Shown in pieces: positions 11,523-23,651 of a stretch of DNA of 64,000 nt (within the stretch, counting starts at the first letter, position 1; the number at the start of each line of letters is the position of its first letter). Source of the DNA: Hippophae tibetana (taxonomy: Eukaryota > Streptophyta > Magnoliopsida > Rosales > Elaeagnaceae); NCBI GenBank assembly GCA_037013495.1, contig CM072807.1, positions 4,571,001 through 4,635,000 on the forward strand, in the 5' to 3' direction. A program made the position numbers and the translations under genes. Below the pieces are notes generated by a model. The model was given only the letters and a program-made list of their open reading frames with translations. It did no database searches and was not told where the DNA came from.

Positions 11523-13959
11523 ATGGCGATTTCTGCGGAAAATCAACAGCAAGAGAAGGTAAGTAAACAAGAAACCCACCAAAATAACATATTTTGTTTT
11601 TCTTTAAGAATTTTATGGCTGGTCCTTTTTTCAGAATGCCCAAATCATCTAGGGCTTTTTGAACCGTTTGTTTTATTTTTTATTTTTTATTTTTATTTCT
11701 GAGAAGATATGTAAGAGTTTCTTTAATTTGGAGGGATAGGGGAGGTTAATTGGTTCTTGGATTTTTTTTAGCATGAAATTTCATGTCCTAAGGTCTTGAG
11801 TTTCCCCGACAAATGTAGGATTGAATTATTGGTGACATAGTTTCAGATGTTTGGGTTCTGTAACTTCGCTTCATTTTCCTCAGGCTTCTATGGAGGTTTC
11901 TGCTGCAGAGAAAAGAAGATGGACCCTCAGTGACTTTGATATCGGGAAACCTCTAGGGCGAGGAAAGTTCGGTCACGTCTATTTGGCTAGAGAGAAAAGG
12001 GTGTGTTTTCTTTCCCTTTCTTTTTCCTTAATTTGCTTGCATTTCTATGTTTTGGCTCTTCCCAGCTCCTGCTCTATTTTCCTTAAGGGAATGGCTTTTC
12101 TGGTGCTTTAGGGTTATGGACTCTGGTTCAGAATCCAAATGAGTTTGGGTGGCCAATGACTTTTGTGTAGGAGCCAGGTTGCATTAGGAATGATGCCTTG
12201 TTTGGCTCTTAGAATTTATGAAAATGAAAGACAAAAAAGTGTTTTTGGTACTTTATCTTCTATTTAGTCTGAAAGTAATCAACTTAATAATTTTGCTTTA
12301 TCAATATGTCTCATACAGAGCAATCATATTGTGGCACTGAAAGTCTTGTTTAAGAGCCAGCTGCAGCAATCTCAGGTTGAGCATCAACTTCGTCGTGAAG
12401 TTGAAATACAGAGTCATCTCCGACATCCCAACATTTTACGCCTTTATGGATACTTTTATGATCAGGTATACAGCAAATTAGCTTCTTCAACTTTTGTAGA
12501 ATTTAAATATATGAGTGGATAGCCAAGTGTTTTAAGTAGACTCATACTTGTGTTTCTCTTTTGTTTCCTGCAGAAACGTGTATATCTAATATTGGAATAT
12601 GCACCAAAAGGTGAACTTTACAAAGAATTACAGAAATGTAAATACTTCAGTGAAAGACGTGCAGCTACTGTGAGTTGTTTTACTCCTATAGCCATCGATT
12701 TACTCAAGTTTGGCTTTTTGGGAGTTTTATTCTTAGCTCAAACTTTAATCACCCTGTGCAAATAGAAAAGTTCTGGAAATAATAAACCTAGATGATTCAA
12801 TACCGGGTTTAACTTTAACCTTTGGGAATGCATTTGGAAAAAGTATGGGGGATTTTAGGATTGTGGTGTGGGATGTTGTGAAGATGCCAATGCTTTCATT
12901 TCAGAACGTGCTTTTAGCCAAAATCTGACTTGTAGTTCTGATATGTTTGTGTGCTGTGTTTGGAACAGTATGTTGCATCATTGGCCCGTGCACTCATATA
13001 TTGTCATGGAAAACATGTAATTCACAGAGATATCAAACCAGAAAACCTGTTAATTGGTACCCAGGTACTTGCTGTCATTATTGCTGCTGTTTCCTAGCAT
13101 CTCTTAACAGTGTTATTTGTTGCTTATCATGTCGATTATGGCATTCTTTTTCAGGGTGAACTCAAGATAGCAGATTTTGGGTGGTCAGTGCACACATTTA
13201 GTCGTCGTCGAACCATGTGTGGCACACTAGACTACCTTCCTCCTGAGATGGGTAAATTAAAAAAAAAAAAAAAATTAATCATTGAACCTTGATTTTCTTT
13301 GAGTTCTGACTTGATATCTGGTTTGAAAGCTTGTGTTGTTTTTGTCATTGAAATTATTAGTCTGCTTAGTTTTTTAGATTATATATAGTTTAATTTTCTA
13401 TAATTGTCGTCCTCATTTGTATTTTATGGTTGTTTAATAGTGGAAAGTGTTGAGCATGATGCTAGTGTGGATATTTGGAGCCTTGGAGTCCTGTGCTATG
13501 AGTTTCTCTATGGTGTTCCTCCTTTTGAGGCCAAGGAACATTCAGACACGTATAGAAGGTAAGGAAGAATTAGCAATAAAATGAACCTGAACACAATAAC
13601 TTTTATAAAACAAGTATTCCTCCTTTCAATGGCCCATATACATTGCATTTGATGCTCGTCTCTTGTTTTAGGATAGTGCAAGTGGATCTGAAGTTTCCTG
13701 TTAAGCCAATTGTCTCTTCTACAGCAAAGGACATGATCAGTCAGGTTTGGATTGTTTTGCTTCGAAAATGAACCTTTAAAGAAATGGAATCTCACCTAGA
13801 TTTCTTATTGTCAAGATTAATATCCTCATTACTCTCTTTTGATGTTTTGTACTCTAGATGCTTGTCAAAGATTCTCTAGAGCGCCTTCCCCTTCATAAGG
13901 TTCTTGAACATCCATGGATTGTTCAAAATGCTGAGCCCTCTGGCATGTACAAGTTTTAG
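11523..13959 (+). CDS. AUR1: Aurora kinase, plant alpha type (AUR1)
   Basis: Mitotic serine/threonine kinase that phosphorylates histone H3 and spindle and cytokinesis targets. Coding exons: 11523-11558, 11884-12000, 12319-12465, 12574-12669, 12969-13064, 13155-13251, 13441-13558, 13672-13744, 13858-13959. All junctions are GT-AG and the 882 coding bases give 293 residues, close to Arabidopsis AUR1 as I recall it. After a short N-terminus ([12 protein letters not shown]) the kinase domain starts at [17 protein letters not shown]. Visible motifs are the glycine loop [11 protein letters not shown], catalytic lysine [20 protein letters not shown] and the Aurora activation segment [16 protein letters not shown]. 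The end, [16 protein letters not shown], is typical of the alpha (AUR1/AUR2) group. The short N-terminus lacks the extension of animal Auroras, as usual in plants. An exactly duplicated 33-mer lies in the 3' flank. Confidence 0.97.
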
Positions 13960-14029
13960 TAAGCGATATATTCATTTCTGTTTGGAGACAATAGTACTTT
14001 TGAGTTTCAAGAAAATTATATGTAGCATG

Positions 14030-14095
14030 CCCATTGGGATGCATTATTGTTAAATTGGTGATCCCATTGGGATGCATTATTGTTAAATTGGTGAT
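14030..14095 (+). repeat. Perfect 33 bp tandem duplication in the AUR1 3' flank
   Basis: Positions 14030-14062 and 14063-14095 are identical; each copy begins cccattgggatgcattattg. It starts 71 bases after the AUR1 stop codon, so it probably lies in the 3' untranslated region. Identity suggests a recent duplication. Confidence 0.9.
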
Positions 14096-14159
14096 ACAAC
14101 AATTCCTTGTATTGTAATTTGTTATATCACATATATGAGCAATTTTTCTCATGCAAAGT

Positions 14160-17100
14160 ACAGGCTAGATGTGAATTTTTTGAAGGGTGTACCAATCACA
14201 CTACATTAAAACTAAAACAATTGTATTACTATTTCAGTTTAATTCCTCATAGTAAAGATCAGCTATTTTCTTGATTTTTATTGGAAAAATATCAATATTA
14301 TCGTTAATATTTTAATTTTCTTTACCAATACTTTTAACATTTCAAAAATATTAAAGATGAATTTTAATTTTAATTGAAAGATATCTTTAATTTTAAGTTA
14401 AAATATTAAATAATAATAATATTAAACTAATAAAATATAAATGAAATTTTCTATTTTTAATTTTTTCAAATATGATAGAGCATAAAAACTCATAGAATAA
14501 ATAAATTTACAAAAAATTTAAAAATTAACATGTGATTTACTAATTAAGAAAATAAAATTATATAAAATGAATGATTTTTTTATTTATTTATCCCAAATCA
14601 TATGTAGTAAAGTGGTTACCTGTTTTCTTTTCCTACAAATGATTTACGCCCCAATTTTAGTTAAATTCATTGATACATCACCCGAGATATAATAATAAAA
14701 TTAACAAATTACATTAATTTATAAAAATATAAAATTGAAAGAAAAAATTAGAAAATTAATATTTATGAATTATTCATTTGGACTAAATTATAATTAACTC
14801 ACTTTTTAAAATAAATTATTTAATTATTGTACACATTTTATTTTTGGAATGTGATGAGTCATTTATAATTATGTTTAAGTACACTAAAAATTAAATTTTG
14901 ATAATATATTGCAAAAATATTTCAATTTTTTTCTTAAATTTAACAAATTAATTAATTAATTTTCTCATAAATAAATATCAACAATGAGAGGAAAATTTGG
15001 ATAATGTAAAAAATATAAAAATATTTTAAAAAAACTAAAGGTGAGAGATAGGAAGAGACATGAATGATGAAAAAAAATCAAGAAATTTAAATTAACTTTA
15101 GGATTATTTTTAATTTAAATTTAAATAATTTTTTTATATTTTTATGTATTTATTTACTTTAGTTAGATTTTTATTTTTTTATTCATAATAAACATAATAA
15201 ATAAGTAAACATATATTTTACTTTGTTATTATTTTTAAAAGGTATTTTAATAATTTAACAAAAATAATAATAATATATGAGTAATAATGGATGAAAAAAT
15301 TACCGTTTTAATAGGATTATTGTAATAATATATCTAATCTCATTGTCATTAGAGATATTTTTTAAATGTTAAAGATACTTTAAAAAAGGGCAAAATCTGA
15401 AGAGTATGAATAATTTTCTTGTTTCATTTTAGTTTTTAAATTTTAGTTAACACGAAATCTTTGGACTATTTTCTTAAACAAAAGATATTATTTCCAAATT
15501 TTCTCACACTTAATAAAGAGAATCCATTAAATAAATGAAACAATCAAAGAATAGCGATTAAAAAAAATGAAATATACAGAGTAACTATAGTTCACAAAGG
15601 CATTGGCAACGACATACTGAGGCACAAACTTTTTCGAAGAAACAAAGACCTGTTGTTGTGTGCTTACGAAAGATATTCTCTTAAATCTGTTTTAATTTGT
15701 GTTTTTAACATAATCATCATGATGCATTATTCCAGTATTCTTAAGAATTCTTGGATAACTTTTTAAATGAGGTATCACAAGCTTGTTAATAAAATTTAAG
15801 ACAAATTTTTAAAACTGAAGATCCTAAACCATTATTGTGGTTTCTTGTGAACAATAAGGTCCTGATTGAACCAAAATGGGTGGAAAGTTTAGATTTGTGG
15901 TTTCTTATGGTCCATTAGTTGTTTAGTGCAATAGAACATTTTTATTATGTTACTGTTGCTGTGCTCTGTCATGATAAAAAAGGAACCGTCCTCCAAATTT
16001 ATTATTTTTAACAAAAATAATTAAGGATGTGCATTTTAATTGTGTATAATCATTTATAAAAGTTTGAGGATTTTTTTTCAAAAATAACCATAACGGATAA
16101 AATGTAAAACATAAATGATTATTAAAATACCAAAACTGTGATTAACAAAAATTGAACATATATTAATATTATTCTTTTATATGCATTATAAAAATATACA
16201 CTTTTAATAATAAAACACATAATATTTAAAAAAATTAAAATTGATTTTAGTTATTTTTACTTTATAAATATGTTAAATAGTTAAAAATATAAATTAATCT
16301 CTAATATTTTAGATGATATAATAATGCAAAGAATATTTTAACATTTATTTTTTAAAATAAATATAATATTTTTAAATAAATATTAAAAAAATATAAAATT
16401 TAGTTAAACTGTAAAAAAAATAACAAAATATCTAAAAATGGTGTAGAGGTAATTATGGTTATTAACATCATCATCATTTCACGTCCTATGTTTACTTTTG
16501 TTTTTTTTTTTTTTGCAAAATTAAGACTATAAATCCATTACCTACATAAAATGAAATTCTATGACTTTTTTAAAAAAAAAATAGGTATATACTATCTCAC
16601 TTAATAAAAAAAACTATAATATAACGAATTTTTAAAGAGAAAAAGCATTTTTCTCGTAATAAATAAATAAAAGTATAATTTATTGCTTAGAATAGGTTAT
16701 TAGTTTCATTTAATTTCTTTGTTTGTTTGTAATTAGTGTTGTTTAATATCTTTCATTTTATAAAAATTACTAATGAAGGACATAAATTATTTTTTTAATA
16801 TATTAAATAAAAAATAATTATTATTTTAAAATAAGTTGGTTTGATTAGACTAAACTTGTAATGAAAATATTTAAATACTACTTTAATAGTAATATTATCC
16901 TCATCTTTTGGAAGATTTTGAAAAAACAAAGTAATAAAAAAAAACACAAGCTATGAGCAAATTGAATAAAACTACTTGTCTAATCTACTAAACCTCAATC
17001 GCTCTGCTTCCTAAAAAATGTGTCAGAACTTGTTTTGATAAAAATAGTGATACAACATGCATAAATGTTATGCAAATGTTGTGTAATTACTTTTGAACTC

Positions 17101-17190
17101 ACAATCAATGAAGTTATCAATCACCTTGGCAGTGCAACAGCAAAAAGTGCCCATCCGGAAAAAGAGAGAAAAGTGTTGACCAGAAAAATG
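14160..17190. other. AT-rich intergenic DNA, nothing recognised
   Basis: Three kilobases with long A/T runs and no convincing coding frame. The segment 15590-15980 is a little less AT-rich, but all frames have stops and no splice-consistent exon is evident. The last part is the 3' flank of PFK3. Confidence 0.5.
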
Positions 17191-17194
17191 TGCA

Positions 17195-20100
17195 CTACTC
17201 TCTATTTGTCATGCTAGAAGTGTCTTTAGTTGCTGACCGTCTGTTATTACAATTTTCCCCATCCAGCAACTGTGTCTTGGTGGGTGGTTCTTTCTCTTTC
17301 TTTGCTTCAGCCAGGTCTTTAGGTTTTAAGAAGCTAGGTTGGTTAGTTGAAGATAAAAGTCTAGCCCACATCCTATCAGTAATAATAACCTTGTTCTGCC
17401 TCTCAATTATACGCTGTAAAATAATAATACACAGGTGTTTTAGCAAAAATCATGACACAAGCGATATCAAGTCGTTAAATCTGTGGAAACATAAAGCTTG
17501 AATACGTAAAAAGTAACAAAAAATTTCCTCTTGAAAGCAATTTTCATTCAGTGTCTGCACACAACCTCAAACAGAGTTTCAATTTTAATAGTTTACGTAT
17601 GGAACCTTGAGATAGTAAGGAAAAAAATTGGAGAACTTGAATTATCATTATTAGCGTTTCCTTAGTATTAGGTACTTGTGTGTTGTGTGAGATGTTTAAA
17701 TCTGCGGAGACCTTAACCAATCTACCCTTTTCTTCCTTGGTAATTCTTTTTAATGTGATAAGAAATCCAAAAGCATTAATACCTTATTTACCGACTTAAT
17801 GGCAAACAAATTCTTACATTGAAAGGAATGTATGCATGTCTTCCATTCACAGGGCCAACAATGAAGCCTGCAAACCCTGCCATTGCTCCATGAACTGCAC
17901 TTTGAGCTAGGAGTGTGCAATAGACGTTGTCAGACGCATTGCTTGGAATAGCACGGATCATATAAGTTGGATCTGTCCGGACATATAATCTAGTCAAGTT
18001 TTAATGCATTTATAGTCTAGAAAAAATTTAGAAAATGTAAATGATAAAACTTGTAGTGAAAGAAACCTACCTATATATTTCAAATTAATGGCCATCTTAT
18101 GCTGTTTAATAAAATGGTCCTGAAACAAGAAATAAACTCTTTACATTAAAAAATAAAAAAAACAAAAAAAAAATCAAAAGAAATTCTACCAACTCATGGT
18201 GAATATATGCGATTATATTAACAAATATCCTGATGGCCAAAAAAAGTACACTTTTTGGATTACCAATTACTAAATAAAGTAGTTCATATGTTGGAAAATA
18301 TGACGAAGCAAACAGATAAGTGGATACCAAATTTATCATCAACCTAATATGTTAACAATAAATGGAATATTTCATCCGTTATCCCCCTTTTTACTATAAG
18401 GCTGTTAGGGACATTAATTTACAATTTATGCATAATAAATATAGATCCACTCGGTTAAATTCTAAAACCCATCACTTTCAATGAATCCATACGAAAAATT
18501 CTTGACATGGAAAAAAAAAAGCATCTCTATAATAATAAATTTGGATACAAGAACATGAAGGTGTAAGTATTGATCAAGCGATGTACAAAAAGAGTACCTT
18601 AATTAAATGGAATCAGCAGCAGAAAATTGATAAGATAACAAATCAATCTAGATAGTGGTACCTTGATCCTGTGGGATATCCATAGCCCAACATCTCGAAG
18701 CAGTTTATTTCCTGAAGCATCTTCCTGGTCCACGGACTGCAAACTTTCTGAAAGAAGTTCCTGTCCTGCTCCCTCTGCAATCACAATAACCATATGCCCA
18801 TTTTCCTTGAGTCGCTTTTGAATGAAGTCAAAAAGCCCACCTGGTCCTTCGAGATAGAAGGGGGATTCTGGAATTAAACAGCAGTCCACATCACGGCTGG
18901 CAAGAGTAGCATACATAGCAATGAAACCTATATAAAAAGTTAAATTCAGTTGATTGGAAAGATGTTGAGGTTCAATATGAAAACATTAGGCTTAGCTGTT
19001 TATTTCTCTAGAAAAATGCACCATCGAAAGGGGAAGCTCACCGCTGTACCGCCCCATCAACTTTACAAGACCAATCCCATTCTCAATACTCCCAGCTTCA
19101 ACATGTGCTGCATTAATGGCACGCTGAGCTTCCTCAACCGCAGTATCAAAACCAAAAGACTTGTCAATAACCTGGATCAAGAGAGAGGCCGATGCATCAA
19201 CATAGAGTAGCCCAATACAATGAAATCCATAAATTATTCTGTATGAGAAGTACTGGAATGTCATTATCTATGGTTTTAGGAATTCCTGCTACAGAAACTT
19301 TAAGACCACGTCGTCTAATCTCCTGCTAAATGAGAAATGAAATGATTAAAGAATAATTTACAATAGAAGATGAAAGAAACAAAATATTAATAGCATTTAA
19401 ACTTCCATATAAATAGACTAGGTTAATCACAACAGAAGCACCTCAAATTCTTTTTTTGTTCATCAACAAAAGCACCTCAATGGACTATAATCACATGAGA
19501 ACAAATATTCCGTTCTTGTGAACGTACGACAAAGAAGAAGATACAATGTATGATGGATTGCCAAGGCAAGCTATAAGTTGTTAAAAGTTAAGTTCGAAGT
19601 AAAGTATTAGCAGCCTCTCTTGCATAGGCTTCAATTTTCACGAAGAATTGAAATGTCCAATAGATATGACATGAGTATGGGGGTATGGGCCCGAAGTACA
19701 AATACATCCTCATAACAGACACTCCTAACGAGTCCATATAACATAGTTCAAAGCCCTTTTATATAGTAGGATTTGGGTTTATAAGTGGTTGTCATGTCAT
19801 CACTTCCAGAGTAAGAGCGACATACATCAAATGGGAGGTTTACACATAAGGGTAGGTATTTTATTTTAGGAGGGTTGGCATTCAGATAAACAGTTAAGAG
19901 TATTGATAATCACTGGACAATTCAATTTGTAATTGGCCCACCTCAAATATGACAGCTGCACCTCTCTGAGTTCCATCACCTCCAATTATGTAAACCTGGA
20001 TTATGTAAAGAAATAACAGTAATATTTGACAGGTTTCATGGATATGGACAAAGTATTTGAATCTTGAATTTATTCTGAATATTATATGAATGAATCCACA

Positions 20101-22209
20101 AGAGACTGACTTGATTAATTCCTCGATCTTGAATGCTGTCAACTATTTTCGAGGTGTCATGGCCTCCCCGCGATGTCCCAAGAATGGTGCCACCGCGTTT
20201 ATGGATGTCATTGACAACTTTGGGGGTTAAATCGAGAGTATTCTTTGAATAGAAACCCATGTATCCTCCCTAAAGATGTGCAAAACAAGATTATGTGGCT
20301 ACCGAAGTGTTAAAGCTGGCTACCATGAAATATCGTTCCAAGAAAATCATGCACTGTAAAGTACAAGACTGGAGACTTCATCAAGAAACAATGACATTAT
20401 CTAAAATAATTTTTTTCCAATTCACCTATTGAGTTTTATTCAGCTATTGGCATGAATTAAATGTAAATGTTGTTTAGTGTGACTCCAAACTCCTGCCAAC
20501 TTGCATAGCTACATAATGCGAACTCTTAAATTGAGTGTTCTTTGAATAGAAACCCATGTATCCTCCCTAAAGATATGCAAAACAAGATTATGTGGCTACC
20601 GAAGTGTTAAAGCTAGCTACCATGAATTATCGTTTCAAGAAAAACATGCTCTGTAAAGTACAAGACGGGAGACTTCATCAAGAAACAATGACATTATCTA
20701 CAATAATTTTTTTCCAATTCATCTATTGATTTTTAACTGGCTATTGGCATGAATTAAATGTAAAAGTTGGTTAGTATGACTCCAAACTCTTGCCGACTTG
20801 CATAGCCACATAAAGCAAACTGATGGCCTTTTTTTTTGCAGGCCTTAAACTTGAGTGGATCAATAGTTCTTTTCTTTTAATCACACTCTGACCTACTAGT
20901 TCTATGCTACATATTCAGTTACCTAGAACACAAAACATACTGATACGTACTGATTGTATGAATAAAAAATAACCCTATAGCTTATGATGCCATTTTCTTA
21001 TCTTCCCATAATAAGCACATATTTGATTTCACCACATTAGTGCAAAATTTATAGGTGTTTAATGCACAGAAAAATCTAAATCTAAATTATAATTTCAAAT
21101 ACAACATATCAGGTGCTTCTAAATGAAAAATAGAAAAAATAGATGGCCCAAAAATACGTTCCCGGTAAAGTGTAAATTTTCAAACAAGCATATGCCAGAT
21201 ACCACTTACATCTATCCCAAGAACTCTGGTAACGCCATACATGTGATAGAGGCCACAAACAATTTCCCTGATCACTGTGTTAAGTCCAGGGCACAAGCCG
21301 CCACATGTAACAATACATGCATGCACTTCGTCCGACTCAAAATACACCTGAACAGCACAAACGAATAAATAATATTGCAAAGTGGTTTTGCTATCAGTCA
21401 AAAGGGATTCATCAAAATCGGAGGAGTTAGGACACTATAGTAACCTTCTGACGTGGACCGGCTCGTCGAAAATGCACTCCTCTTGGACTAATCTTATGGA
21501 CTACAATCTGTACATCATCAAAAACAACAATTTCCTCTTAGCTCGGGAAATGACCTAATGAAACCAGATAAACAAGGAACCATTTGTAAAACATGAGATA
21601 AATCATGTGAAACAGCAGGAAGCAAAATGTTACCTTTTGGGCAACAGTGTCGTCCATGTGGACAAAATACTGCCTGAAGATGGAGAAACAAAAACCACAT
21701 AAAAAAGTCATTCTCTTTGATCAAAACAACAGAGCTATATAGCCACAAACAGTGGCCTCCAATGATGAAGAAAAAGATCTATAAGAAATTTTACTCACTT
21801 GACTACAGAATAAGCCGGATTTGTTTGCAATGTATTAGGATAAGTCTGTCAATCAACACAACATTAACAAAAACTAACACGAACAACAAACTTAAATATA
21901 ATAATAAAGAACTTAAATATAATGGTAAAGAGTTTAAGTGAGAATTTGGATTACAACCCAAAACGACACCAAACAAATATAGGTTTTCTAGACATTATAA
22001 ATAAATATAGTCAAAGGCTTGAAGACTGATGCAACTTCTTAAATAAAGTAAAAAACATTAAAGAAGAACAAAATAAGAAAGTGGCAAGGAAATGAAAGTA
22101 CAGGTAGATCAGGAATGAAATCGGTGAGATGAGGCACATCTTCGAGCACATAACCAGCATCGCCATTGACGATCTTCATCATCAGAGTATCACCAGCAGA
22201 TAATCCCAT
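17195..22209 (-). CDS. PFK3: ATP-dependent 6-phosphofructokinase, PFK3-like
   Basis: Converts fructose 6-phosphate and ATP to fructose 1,6-bisphosphate, committing carbon to glycolysis. Exons in coding order: 22102-22209, 21799-21845, 21634-21673, 21445-21507, 21210-21347, 20111-20269, 19942-19995, 19254-19322, 19042-19171, 18662-18927, 18071-18119, 17818-17972, 17195-17413. They total 1497 bases, 498 residues. The start ([26 protein letters not shown]) has no transit peptide, so the enzyme is probably cytosolic. Motifs seen: [53 protein letters not shown], and [14 protein letters not shown] near the end. GGDGT and TIDND indicate the ATP-dependent rather than the pyrophosphate-dependent enzyme. 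Domain order and length fit the PFK3 group as I recall it. The intron before exon 6 carries a duplicated piece of that exon, and the exon 8 acceptor is a tandem TAGCAG. Confidence 0.95.
20227..20822 (-). repeat. Tandem duplication inside PFK3 covering the start of exon 6
   Basis: Positions 20227-20526 and 20527-20822 are direct copies offset by about 297 bases and only slightly diverged; for example ttctttgaatagaaacccat at 20241-20260 recurs at 20538-20557. The first copy includes the exon 6 acceptor and the first part of exon 6. The second copy lies entirely in the preceding intron and keeps the CTTTAG acceptor and the codons for [11 protein letters not shown] before diverging. Confidence 0.92.
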
Positions 22210-22382
22210 TCTTTTATATAATATTTATTCGAATTCCAAACTATCGAAATCGGTGATAAAGAAACCAAAAACCAAAATGCTCTGTGAAAAGACTCGAATC
22301 TTTCTCTAGTCACCCACTCTTCAATGAATTGAAAGACGGTGCAAATTCTGGGTGTGACTGTAAATCGGCGACAGAATAGGGG

Positions 22383-22480
22383 TATTTATTCCCAAAAACA
22401 TGTAGGGACTGCTCTCAAACAACATCGAATCCAAAATGTTGTCGGCACGTGATTTAGGGAAAGCGACGTCGTCTACGTCA
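22383..22480 (-). promoter_or_regulatory. PFK3 promoter: TATA-like box and ACGT-core cluster
   Basis: On the minus strand AATAAATA lies at about 22383-22390, 175 bases before the start codon. Just upstream are a perfect G-box CACGTG (22446-22451), a palindromic C-box GACGTC (22465-22470) and TGACGTA (22474-22480), three bZIP/bHLH-type sites in 35 bases. Another TATATAAAA directly before the ATG is too close to serve as the core promoter. Confidence 0.5.
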
Positions 22481-22499
22481 GTTCAAGAAGAAATGGACT

Positions 22500-23617
22500 C
22501 GTACAAACTGTTATAGTAATACATGAATCTTGACCGTTAATACGAGTAATTTATGTATGACGTTGGCAAGATAAATGGTGAAGATTTATAACGTTGAGTA
22601 TGGCTTTTGAAGTGTACTGCACATGATTGAAATTAGTTACGCAAATGGGAATCAAAGGTAAAGGATAGATGATTGCTCGAAGGAATAAAGAGATTGAGAA
22701 TTTTTTGAAAACCGGTGGCGGGATTATTTCCGGTTTCTGTTGGTTCCAACTGGTATTGATCAGGAGAAATTATACATTTATTTATTTCATGAATAACTAA
22801 TATAATGCTGTTTACTGGTTGTTATTTAAAAAAAATAGTAAAATGTTATGTTTCTTTAATAAATATCATTATATTTATCTTATTTTCGGTTTCTATTGGT
22901 AACAAGTTTTTATGAATCTGTGTATTTAAGTGTCTAGTAACAAGATCGAAGCTTGAAAAAGACAAAAAGAATTGATACTATATTTCTACAAATCTTTGTA
23001 CTTAAATGTCTAGTCATAAGTTTGAAGTTTTAAGAAGACGAAAAAAAACTCATTGTAGTTTATTTTGAAAAAAAAATCTAATTTTTTTTAAATATATAAA
23101 AGTTACGAATCCATAAATATTATCCAAAATCAACAAACTTTTTATTGATCAATTGAAAACTCATTTGGTGCTTATCATTTTATAAAGAAAATGTCATTAA
23201 TACTAACACTAAAGCAATCTTTTGAGAATTATTTTAACTTAATTTTTAATTAATTAATATTAATAATTTATTTTAATTTGAGTTTTGATACACATTATTT
23301 TTACAAATAGTAACTTTTACTTATACCAAATAATATAATTTTTGCACATTAATCATATTATAATAAAAATAAATTTATATAAAATATTTATTTTATTTAT
23401 ATTATTAATTTTATTTTATTATTATTAATATAATAATTACAATTTATATTATAATAATATGGAATTTTATTTTTCAAAAGTTTTATTACTAAAATATAAT
23501 ATTATATAAATAGATAGTAAGTGAGTACATGGAGAGAAAGTGTTTCTAGTATCTATCAATTTTCTCTTTTAATCTTAAAGAAGGTAAATATTTTATATTT
23601 ATTTTAAAATTAATACT

Positions 23618-23651
<34 letters not shown>

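Noticed and set aside
22211-22220. TATATAAAA directly before the PFK3 start codon as its TATA box
   Set aside because: It touches the ATG and would leave no leader; a better placed TATA-like box is at 22383-22390.
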